A stretch of DNA of 7,552 bases, taken from Paludibacter sp. (GTDB lineage: Bacteria; Bacteroidota; Bacteroidia; Bacteroidales; Paludibacteraceae). Each line of letters starts with the position of its first letter. The first letter of the stretch is position 1. Made by a program: the position numbers and the translations under genes. Below, one piece after another: positions 1 through 7,552 of this stretch. The notes below the pieces were generated by a model. The model was not told the DNA's origin, did not search any database, and was given only the letters and a program-made list of their open reading frames with translations. The stretch lies in NCBI GenBank assembly GCA_028748945.1, contig JAQTOL010000148.1, positions 1 to 7,552 on the forward strand, in the 5' to 3' direction.

Positions 1-426
1 TTGCAAAACGAGGACACCATGCATTTTATTTTCAAAGCCGCCGATGGTCGTATTGCCCGGGTAAGCGGTGTGTATTCCGGACCCGTTCAGCCCACCCTGC
101 GCGACAGCGAGATGAGTTGCATCCTGCGCGGAACCGAAGGCTGCAGTCAGGGCGATTATATGGATTTACGATATGCCATCACCACCAAAACCGGCGAAGA
201 AAAACTGATTACCTTCGATCATAAACTGAAACATTATTTCCGGTTCGAGGGAAAATCGCACCATGCGGGCGAATACCAGAACTACCTGGAGTATTTTGCC
301 GATTGTATCGATTCCGGCGTAACCGCTTATCCCGACTTGCAGGAAGGTATCAAAACCGTAGCCGTGATGCAGGCCATGGACAAATCATTGCGGACGGGCA
401 TGCCGGTACAAGTGGAAAGTTGGTAA
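1..426 (+). CDS. Gfo/Idh/MocA-family oxidoreductase, C-terminal fragment (cut by left window edge)
   Basis: The reading frame is open from the first base to the TAA at 424-426, so this is the last ~141 codons of a longer gene; members of the family are usually 350-450 residues. The TTG at base 1 is probably an internal Leu codon, not a start. The visible part fits the C-terminal alpha/beta substrate domain, not the N-terminal NAD(P)-binding Rossmann fold, which would lie outside the window. It has beta-strand-rich sequence to about residue 85. Then comes the typical helical ending, HHAGEYQNYLEYFADCI (about 87-103) and YPDLQEGIKTVAVMQAMDKS (about 110-129), closing on a short GMPVQV strand. Enzymes of this family oxidise or reduce sugars and related polyols with NAD(P), and in Bacteroidota they often sit in carbohydrate-use clusters. 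The substrate cannot be told from this part. The base composition looks more GC-rich than the genes to the right. No partner gene is visible. Confidence 0.8.
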   Translation: MQNEDTMHFIFKAADGRIARVSGVYSGPVQPTLRDSEMSCILRGTEGCSQGDYMDLRYAITTKTGEEKLITFDHKLKHYFRFEGKSHHAGEYQNYLEYFADCIDSGVTAYPDLQEGIKTVAVMQAMDKSLRTGMPVQVESW

Positions 427-448
427 TCTACGGCAAATCTTTATATTA

Positions 449-498
449 ATATCCTGGACTTCACTCAAAAAATGTGAAGCCCCGGATATCTGTTTTAT
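449..498. terminator. Hairpin terminator between convergent genes
   Basis: The arms at 449-464 and 474-489 pair over 16 positions with two mismatches (T455/C483 and A458/C480): ATATCC, GG and CTTCAC pair with GTGAAG, CC and GGATAT around a 9-nt A-rich loop. A short T-run (TTTT, 493-496) follows on the plus strand. It begins 22 bp after the oxidoreductase stop and lies past the end of the minus-strand gene at 544, so it could end transcripts from both sides. Function is inferred from the fold and position. Confidence 0.7.
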
Positions 499-543
499 CT
501 CAAACAATTCAACTGACAACAGGAGATGATTGGGCAGACAATA

Positions 544-2601
544 CTATTTATTTGTTTTTATTATTTTTTCAGTCTTATTACCGGTTGTAACCAGATAAAT
601 TCCCGGGCCCAGATTTCCCAAATAAACTGCATGTGTATTCGATCCTGTTTCTACAATCAGACCTGACAGATTTCTTACAATTATTTTATCGCAGGTAACA
701 TTCAGGTTCAGATAATCGGTTACAATTGTATTTTTCACAAGGGCAAATACTTTGCCGGACTCAATATTTTGAATGGCAGTAGGGGTGGCAATGCTGATAT
801 TAAATACAAATGTTGCTTTTACAGGAGAACCGGTTACAGGTGTGTAAACCAGTGCCTGCCTGATGGTGATTTTATCTCCATTTTTGCATATATTCGGATA
901 TTGACCAATATTGAAGGTCAGACCGCTCTGTTTAAATTCAGAAAACACATAGCTGCTATTGCCCCAGTTGGTGGTGTAACCCGTTTTATTAAACCAATGT
1001 CCGGGGGCATTGGCTGTGGATGTATAGTTGAGACCGCCGTTGGGATTGACAGCACAATATTTTATTGTCGACCCGTAAGCCGCTTTTATATCCTGCAAAT
1101 TCAGACAAAAAGCTTTGCAAACACCTTCCCAGTTTGGTTGAATTGCAGTACTGGGATATGGATTGGTATTGACGGTTACGGGAGCAAGCGTCAGATCCTG
1201 AGTCAACGTGACGTTTGCAGGCACATTGTCGGGTGAAAATTTATAAATTCCGTATAAATTCGTATTTTCAAACTTTACCTGCCAGGGCCATTGTTCATCG
1301 TTGGCATCGTTATCATCCCATGCATGATGCCAGTGCAATGCCGGTGCTCCTGTAACGACCAGCCACAGTCGGGAACATTTATCGGGACAATCAAAGCTAA
1401 GCGAGTCCACAGGACTTGCATAGGATGCTGACCGCACAGGACTGTAAAAGCGTTTTCCATCTTCAGTAAGAGCTACAACACCATATCTCCAACCGGCATA
1501 GCCCTTATAAACAGAACGAAAACCGCTTGCCCCTGCCTTGCCTTCAAAGTGAATTTTAATGGGCGTACCCTGATCGGGAACATTGAGCCGGACAGTATTG
1601 TACCCGTAGTTTTCAATGCATTTGGATGAATCGATCATCCAGTAATTACTATCCGCTGTAAGTTTCATGGGGCTTGATTCACGGGCATCGATATAGCCTT
1701 TACCCCGTTCGCGGAGGGCCGGAATGTCCCAGGTGACAAAACGGGAAGCACAATCGTAAATTTCATCGTTGAATTGTGATTGTGAGACCTGAGTTATTCG
1801 CTTGTAGGCATCGACAGGATCTTCGGGATATTTAGAATCACGCCACAAACGACCGATAAAATCCATCCCATGGAGATAAGTCCAGTAATCCTGTATAAAA
1901 TAATTAGCATACCTTGGAGTTTCATGCAGGATGTTTTTATGAGCCGTACCAAGATAGTTGGGGAATTGATAATTTGAAAACTGTTCATCCGGCAAAACTT
2001 TGAATGCCTGCCATTGGGCACATTGCTCCCACCAGCAATTACCACCCGAACCATTTGCACCAAAGCCGTACATCCAACCGCCTGAAAAACCGTCACAATG
2101 CACCTGATATTGAAAGCAGTGCCCTACTTCATGTGCCACAGTCACCCCAAGAGCCTGTGCTCCGTTAGCACTCAGATTTAGTAAACCGATCATATTATCC
2201 ACACCGGAGCCACTGGCCTGCCAGGTAGTTGAGTAAAACAGGAGAATAATCATTTTATAGCTATCGGTTTTTGAATTGCCGACAGTAATGAATTTAAGAG
2301 AATCCCTGTACATCCTGAAACCGGATTCGGCAATATTCAACAGCGCATCCACATCCACCCGATAGTTGGTATCCGTGGTAGTTTTAGGATTGGCTCCGTA
2401 ACCCGCTTCCCAAAACACAATAAAATCTTCCGACTGTACACTACGACTGTAGCACCATTGACTAGCAGTATTGTTCAAATCCATAGTGCCAAATGACGAA
2501 GGTATATAAATTGATTTTGTTCCCGTGACATTTACAGCCTGAATACAAATCGCCTGAGTCAAAAATAAGAAGAGTATAAGTCGTTTTGGGAAAGTTTTCA
2601 T
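544..2601 (-). CDS. Secreted DUF6055-type metallopeptidase-like protein with DUF4859-like domain and type A T9SS sorting domain
   Basis: A 685-residue protein. Residues 1-22 form a signal peptide (basic KR, hydrophobic LILFLFLTQAICI, then a likely cut near QA-VN). Residues ~48-450 resemble DUF6055: a zinc-protease-like HEVGH at 157-161, with a possible third ligand in the WWEQC stretch (E192), a gluzincin-like spacing. The region is rich in Trp and Cys and ends in a polar LHWHHAWDDNDANDEQW stretch (422-438). Residues ~475-605 resemble DUF4859, with the typical APGHWFNKTGY (532-542) and FNIGQYP (563-569). The last ~70 residues match a type A T9SS tail: short strands, a G-GIYLV turn (666-670) and a basic KIIKTNK end. 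The protein should therefore cross the inner membrane by Sec and be exported by T9SS to the surface or medium. Peptidase activity is inferred only from the motif; the substrate is unknown. The gene is alone on its strand, with its own promoter and no SD. Domain names come from recall of family features, not a search. Confidence 0.8.
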   Translation of the reverse strand: MKTFPKRLILFLFLTQAICIQAVNVTGTKSIYIPSSFGTMDLNNTASQWCYSRSVQSEDFIVFWEAGYGANPKTTTDTNYRVDVDALLNIAESGFRMYRDSLKFITVGNSKTDSYKMIILLFYSTTWQASGSGVDNMIGLLNLSANGAQALGVTVAHEVGHCFQYQVHCDGFSGGWMYGFGANGSGGNCWWEQCAQWQAFKVLPDEQFSNYQFPNYLGTAHKNILHETPRYANYFIQDYWTYLHGMDFIGRLWRDSKYPEDPVDAYKRITQVSQSQFNDEIYDCASRFVTWDIPALRERGKGYIDARESSPMKLTADSNYWMIDSSKCIENYGYNTVRLNVPDQGTPIKIHFEGKAGASGFRSVYKGYAGWRYGVVALTEDGKRFYSPVRSASYASPVDSLSFDCPDKCSRLWLVVTGAPALHWHHAWDDNDANDEQWPWQVKFENTNLYGIYKFSPDNVPANVTLTQDLTLAPVTVNTNPYPSTAIQPNWEGVCKAFCLNLQDIKAAYGSTIKYCAVNPNGGLNYTSTANAPGHWFNKTGYTTNWGNSSYVFSEFKQSGLTFNIGQYPNICKNGDKITIRQALVYTPVTGSPVKATFVFNISIATPTAIQNIESGKVFALVKNTIVTDYLNLNVTCDKIIVRNLSGLIVETGSNTHAVYLGNLGPGIYLVTTGNKTEKIIKTNK

Positions 2602-2622
2602 TTCTATTGGATTTTAAAACTG

Positions 2623-2653
2623 CAAATGTAGTATTTTTAGCATATGTATGAAA
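2623..2653 (-). promoter_or_regulatory. Bacteroidota-type promoter for the DUF6055 gene
   Basis: Read on the minus strand, TACATTTG (2630 down to 2623) matches the Bacteroidota -7 consensus TAnnTTTG exactly. A TTTC (2653-2650), one base off the -33 TTTG element, lies 19 nt upstream. Transcription would start near 2616 and give a short leader of about 15 nt before the ATG at 2601. The match is seen directly; activity is inferred. Confidence 0.6.
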
Positions 2654-2753
2654 GCAGATTTGGATTTTAATTCAACTTATGTTCTTTGCTAAAAACAATT
2701 GGATAAGTTGTGTGTTTGTTTATCGCAGTCATATCGATGTGATTAAACCGCAA

Positions 2754-2783
2754 TTTGTATTTTGTATTTAAATTTATATTTTG
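2754..2783 (+). promoter_or_regulatory. Candidate distal promoter for cysK-metY
   Basis: TTTG (2754-2757) is followed 19 nt later by TATTTTG (2777-2783), which resembles the Bacteroidota -33/-7 pair but has one base fewer in the -7 box; reading it as TATATTTTG from 2775 gives one base more. If used, the leader would be about 230 nt long, start just before the ACAGA/TCTGT hairpin and include the TACCCT repeat cluster. In AT-rich DNA such matches arise by chance, so confidence is low. Confidence 0.3.
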
Positions 2784-2912
2784 ACTGTTACTTTACAGAA
2801 GGAAGTCTGTCGGGAAAAGCTGGAAAATTTCTTATAAACAACAGGTTTAAGTATATTATTTCGTCATTTATACAAAAAAAACTCCAATTTCAGGGACTAA
2901 TTCGTATTTTTC

Positions 2913-2977
2913 TACCCTAAACAGGGTATATAAAATACCCTATGGTTGCGATTGTGGAGATGTGAAAACCACGGTAT
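2913..2977 (+). promoter_or_regulatory. TACCCT/AGGGTA inverted-repeat cluster in the cysK leader (putative operator or RNA switch)
   Basis: Three copies of one hexamer alternate in orientation: TACCCT (2913-2918), AGGGTA (2923-2928) and TACCCT (2936-2941). The middle copy can pair with the first (6 bp, 4-nt loop) or with the third (AGGGTAT/ATACCCT, perfect 7 bp, 5-nt spacer), but not with both. The third copy can instead pair downstream: ATACC (2935-2939) with GGTAT (2973-2977) and TGGTT (2943-2947) with AACCA (2967-2971), a 10-bp interrupted stem. The cluster ends 42 bp before the cysK ATG. As DNA, the 19-bp AGGGTATATAAAATACCCT is a typical dimeric-regulator palindrome; as RNA, the set looks like alternative hairpins. 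Which applies cannot be decided here. Confidence 0.5.
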
Positions 2978-2982
2978 TTATG
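2952..2982 (+). promoter_or_regulatory. Candidate proximal promoter for cysK-metY
   Basis: TTG (2952-2954) lies 20 nt before TATTTATG (2975-2982), a one-mismatch version of TAnnTTTG. If used, transcription would start near 2989 with a leader of about 30 nt, and the TACCCT palindromes would sit upstream of the promoter, at a place suited to an activator. It competes with the distal candidate at 2754-2783; neither is strong. Confidence 0.22.
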
Positions 2983-3019
2983 CATCAGAAAAATAACAAA
3001 CCCATTAAACTTTACAGTC

Positions 3020-5376
<2,357 letters not shown>

Positions 5377-5398
5377 TTACCGGATTCAATATTTAAAG

Positions 5399-5433
5399 AA
5401 TGGGTTGGCTTCGATTGAAGCCAACCCATTTTG
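5399..5433. terminator. Strong bidirectional terminator between metY and the sprF-like gene
   Basis: A perfect 14-bp stem (AATGGGTTGGCTTC at 5399-5412 with GAAGCCAACCCATT at 5417-5430) closes a 4-nt GATT loop and runs into TTTTG on the plus strand. On the minus strand the same hairpin is followed by TTCTTTAAAT. It lies 22 bp past the metY stop and about 37 bp past the end of the minus-strand gene at 5468, so it suits both convergent units. Confidence 0.88.
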
Positions 5434-5467
5434 TATAGAAAAAAAATCAGACTATCATTCAAAGAAC

Positions 5468-6376
5468 TTATGGGTCACAGGTAAGACAACCCGGCACTTT
5501 ATTCAGTTTCCATACAAGCATCAATTCATGCGTACCGATAAAACTTGTACGGAGACCTCCGACATTAAAATCATAACTGTACCACAAGTGTAAGTTCCTA
5601 CCCAGATTCATCCCCAACAGAACCCCCATATCACCTCGGGTTCGGTAAAATAACCCGGCCTGAAAAATATCGGGTTGATTATAGTATTTAAAGTAAGACG
5701 TAATACTAAACTCCATTTGCAAAGCCGAGCCGTATTGAATGGCCGAAGCCCCGTATTGCATATCAATGGCTTGATTTGTTTTCTTCCGGTACTTTGCATA
5801 CAGAAAATTGGCATTGGTCTGTAAACTGTTTTCAGCAAAAAATATTGACAATAAATTTTGAGCGGATAAGCCGACAGTCAATGTTTTATTGGTCAGTTGA
5901 GCTCCGACATCAAAATTATAATTATTCTGTTTCAATAAATGCGATATATCGGTAGTTTCACTGTTCGGGGACCAAACAATTTTGGTAAGGTCATAGGAAA
6001 GGCTTTGGAAACTGGCTGCCAAACCCAAATGAAGTCGCCAATCAGGATCCAAAACCACCGAATAGGCATACGAAAGTGAAGCATTGGTTATAAGGGTATA
6101 TCCAATCTGATCGGAAAAAACTTTCAACCCGAATTGAGTTTGCATTTGATCGATATATTTGGTGCCGGCTACAAAATATGTGCTTGGAGAACCCGGAATC
6201 CCAAACCACTGTTTACGTGCGGCCATGCTGATTACAGCCGCATAATCATCATCGATGGCTGCAGGGTTAATAAAATAAGGATTTTCCCAATAATTATTGA
6301 TGCGAATATTCGATTGAGAAAAACCCAACAGAGAGACACACACAAACAGGAAAAAGAGTATAAATTTCTTTATCAT
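5468..6376 (-). CDS. PorP/SprF-family type IX secretion outer-membrane protein
   Basis: A 302-residue protein, the usual length for this family. Residues 1-20 are a signal peptide (MIKKFILFFLFVCVSLLGFS, likely cut before QSN). The mature part opens with the family hallmark NPYFINPAAIDDDYAAV (32-48) and then ARKQWFGIPGSP (53-64). Next come alternating short amphipathic strands consistent with an outer-membrane beta-barrel, and the typical ending FIGTHELMLVWKL (279-291) before a Cys-containing tail, PGCLTCDP. In this family PorP is part of the T9SS of Porphyromonas, and SprF is needed for export of the adhesin SprB in Flavobacterium; similar proteins often serve one type B-tailed client. The upstream gene on the same strand ends 12 bp before this ATG and carries exactly such a tail, so this is most likely its export or anchoring partner (inference). 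It is probably translated from a shared mRNA that ends at the hairpin at 5399-5430. A specific symbol is withheld because many paralogues usually exist per genome. Confidence 0.88.
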   Translation of the reverse strand: MIKKFILFFLFVCVSLLGFSQSNIRINNYWENPYFINPAAIDDDYAAVISMAARKQWFGIPGSPSTYFVAGTKYIDQMQTQFGLKVFSDQIGYTLITNASLSYAYSVVLDPDWRLHLGLAASFQSLSYDLTKIVWSPNSETTDISHLLKQNNYNFDVGAQLTNKTLTVGLSAQNLLSIFFAENSLQTNANFLYAKYRKKTNQAIDMQYGASAIQYGSALQMEFSITSYFKYYNQPDIFQAGLFYRTRGDMGVLLGMNLGRNLHLWYSYDFNVGGLRTSFIGTHELMLVWKLNKVPGCLTCDP

Positions 6377-6388
6377 TTAATGAATGGA

Positions 6389-7552
6389 TTACCTGATAAC
6401 TGTAACATAACCTGTTCTGGATTTAGTCCCCGATTCGGATTCATAATACACCACATAGAAATAGGTATCGGCTGAAACCGTTTTTCCATGGTAAGTGCCG
6501 GGCCATCCGTCCTTACCCTCGAAAATTAGAAGTCCGTTTCGGTTATATATCTGAACGTGCCAACCTTTCAGGAAATCGTTTCCATCGTTGTTGGGACTAA
6601 AAGTATTAGCTTCGGAATTATTCGTAATCCAGATACGCTTGGTAGCGTATTCAGTGCAACCGTTAGGGTTTATCACTTTTAATTTAATATCGTAATGACC
6701 TGCTTTATTTGCAGTATAAGTATGGTTCACATCATAATTCTGGTCGGTGCTTATGCTGTCCCCAAAATCCCAGTAATAATGTGAATAAGGGATTCCTTCA
6801 CTCCAGATATGAAGAGGAGCTCCATCGGTAGAAACTTCATTCCTATCGGTTTGTATAGTATAATTATATGTATCATAATAACTTGCTTTGAAATACAGCG
6901 TATCCAGACAACCTGTAATGGTTCTTCCGATCAGACTGTAATCGCCGGCCTGTTTAATCCAGATACTATCTGCCGTAGTACCATCGTTCCAGCGGTAGAA
7001 GTTTGCTCCCAGTGCATGCAGATTTACCGAGTCTCCGAAACAGAGTTTTGGTTCCCGGTCAAGCGATAAAACGGGTCGTGCTTCCACAATCAAAGTCTCC
7101 TGAAAAATAGCGGTATAGTTTGAACTTTCTACAGTCAGCTTCAGGTTATAACTTCCGGCTTTTGGAAAAGTATGCTTTGGATTCATTAAAGTTGAGCTGG
7201 TACCATCTCCAAAATCCCAGGTGCAATTATGATAGTCCTGATCATTCAGTACCAAAGCATAAAAATCATAATTACGTGCATTGCAATCCGAAACGACATA
7301 ATCAATACCCAATTTTATGACAGATACATTGAATGAATAATTTTTCGAACAACCCAGTGCATCTACTACCTCAAGATTAACCAGTCCATTCTGATAAGTT
7401 TCCATTAATTCATTGTTTGAGCCACTGGCTGTTCCCCTGGACCATGTCAGTAAATAAGGAGGTACACCTCCGGTAACTGTAGCTTTACAGGTTTTAATTG
7501 CTTTCTGAATGGCGCTGTTATACCTATCAAAGGTTGTCATACTAATCTCAAG
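6389..7552 (-). CDS. Large PKD-repeat surface protein with type B (gliding-motility-type) T9SS C-terminal domain, 3' part
   Basis: The frame is open to the right edge (388 codons including the stop), so this is the C-terminal end of a longer protein. The ATG at 7540 lies inside a SprB-repeat-like stretch and is unlikely to be the start; residues are numbered from it. Residues ~20-75 look like a SprB-type repeat (GGVPPYLLTWSRG, VVDALGCSKNYSF). PKD domain 1 spans ~85-150 (WDFGDG at 108-113, then HTFPKAGSYNLKLTV). An Ig-like segment spans ~155-220 (LCFGDSVNLHALGANFYRW). PKD domain 2 spans ~228-306 (WDFGDS at 257-262, then HTYTANKAGHYDIKLKV). The type B tail spans ~312-383 (FSPNNDGND, QIYNRNGLLIFEG, DTYFYVVYY, TGYVTVIR). 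Such proteins are exported by T9SS and act on the cell surface as adhesins or matrix proteins. It is transcribed ahead of the PorP/SprF-like gene with a 12-bp gap. The tail is a compact variant and has WPG where the usual motif is WDG. Confidence 0.87.
   Translation of the reverse strand, partial: LEISMTTFDRYNSAIQKAIKTCKATVTGGVPPYLLTWSRGTASGSNNELMETYQNGLVNLEVVDALGCSKNYSFNVSVIKLGIDYVVSDCNARNYDFYALVLNDQDYHNCTWDFGDGTSSTLMNPKHTFPKAGSYNLKLTVESSNYTAIFQETLIVEARPVLSLDREPKLCFGDSVNLHALGANFYRWNDGTTADSIWIKQAGDYSLIGRTITGCLDTLYFKASYYDTYNYTIQTDRNEVSTDGAPLHIWSEGIPYSHYYWDFGDSISTDQNYDVNHTYTANKAGHYDIKLKVINPNGCTEYATKRIWITNNSEANTFSPNNDGNDFLKGWHVQIYNRNGLLIFEGKDGWPGTYHGKTVSADTYFYVVYYESESGTKSRTGYVTVIR

Larger units (their letters stand above)
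2602..3019. other. 418-bp AT-rich divergent intergenic region
   Basis: This region lies between two divergent genes and has no convincing ORF. On the minus strand it holds the promoter of the DUF6055 gene. On the plus strand it holds the putative cysK leader. Items seen: a near-palindrome CATATCGATGTG at 2730-2741 (10 of 12 positions symmetric) between the two promoters; a candidate plus-strand promoter at 2754-2783; a 5-bp hairpin ACAGA/TCTGT with a 6-nt loop at 2795-2810; and the TACCCT/AGGGTA repeat cluster at 2913-2977. The stretch 2811-2905 shows nothing clear. No canonical riboswitch core was recognised. Confidence 0.7.

Noticed and set aside
1..3. TTG at base 1 as the start codon of the oxidoreductase
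   Set aside because: The protein would lack the whole NAD(P)-binding domain; truncation by the window edge explains it better than a short gene.
769..1236. 155-residue plus-strand ORF opposite the DUF6055 gene
   Set aside because: It is antisense to a gene with clear domains, and its translation has no family features and an unnatural composition.
2648..2692. Fourteen-codon plus-strand ORF ending in Cys-stop in the intergenic region
   Set aside because: It overlaps the minus-strand promoter region, lies upstream of all plausible cysK promoters and has no coding signal; such ORFs are expected by chance.
2891..2899. CAGGGACTA, recalling the GGGACTGG core of SAM-I riboswitches, upstream of a Cys/Met operon
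   Set aside because: The rest of the SAM-I pattern is missing: there is no preceding CTTATC-GAG start, no GGCCC and no four-way junction. A chance match of a few bases is not enough.
2942..2965. Seven-codon ORF (MVAIVEM) inside the TACCCT cluster, a possible leader peptide ending in Met
   Set aside because: It is very short, has only one sulfur residue beyond the start Met and no SD. Methionine- or cysteine-codon runs typical of attenuators are absent.
6134..6475. 113-residue plus-strand ORF across the junction of the PorP-like and PKD genes
   Set aside because: It is an antisense shadow of two well-supported minus-strand genes, with no recognisable domain.
7538..7540. ATG at 7540 as the start of the PKD/type B protein
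   Set aside because: The frame stays open past it to the window edge, the following residues lie within a repeat domain, and there is no signal peptide, which a T9SS client must have.

Overview
This window looks like chromosomal DNA from a Bacteroidota bacterium, probably order Bacteroidales. Three things support this. Two different type IX secretion system (T9SS) sorting domains, one type A and one type B, are encoded together with a PorP/SprF-family outer-membrane protein. The start codons lack clear Shine-Dalgarno sequences. A clear Bacteroidota-type -7 box (TAnnTTTG) lies upstream of one gene. Genus cannot be decided from the sequence; the style of the type B domain and of the DUF6055/DUF4859 protein would fit a Paludibacter-like or related Bacteroidales lineage (inference).

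Layout from left to right. (1) 1-426, plus strand: the C-terminal end of a Gfo/Idh/MocA-type oxidoreductase, cut by the window edge and followed by a hairpin terminator. (2) 544-2601, minus strand: a 685-residue exported protein with a DUF6055-type HExxH metallopeptidase-like region, a DUF4859-like domain and a type A T9SS tail. It has its own promoter. (3) 2602-3019: a 418-bp AT-rich divergent intergenic region with candidate promoters and an unusual three-part repeat (TACCCT / AGGGTA / TACCCT) that can form alternative hairpins or serve as an operator. (4) 3020-5376, plus strand: cysK and a metY-like O-acetylhomoserine sulfhydrylase, probably one sulfur-assimilation operon, ending in a perfect 14-bp hairpin terminator. 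(5) 5468-7552, minus strand: a PorP/SprF-like protein preceded, only 12 bp away, by the 3' part of a large PKD/adhesin-like protein with a type B T9SS tail. That protein runs off the right edge.

How the genes work together. cysK and metY supply two PLP-dependent routes for fixing sulfide into amino acids, O-acetylserine to cysteine and O-acetylhomoserine to homocysteine, so shared control from the cysK leader would make sense. The right-hand pair follows the known arrangement in which a type B-tailed surface protein is encoded just upstream of a dedicated PorP/SprF-like helper (as in sprB-sprF). The DUF6055 protein is an independent T9SS client of the more common type A class. The convergent gene ends at about 430-540 and 5380-5467 each contain a hairpin able to work on both strands.

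No RNA gene, CRISPR array, insertion sequence or phage gene was seen. Most of the window is ordinary for the phylum. The parts most worth a second look are the cysK leader and the multidomain secreted metallopeptidase.
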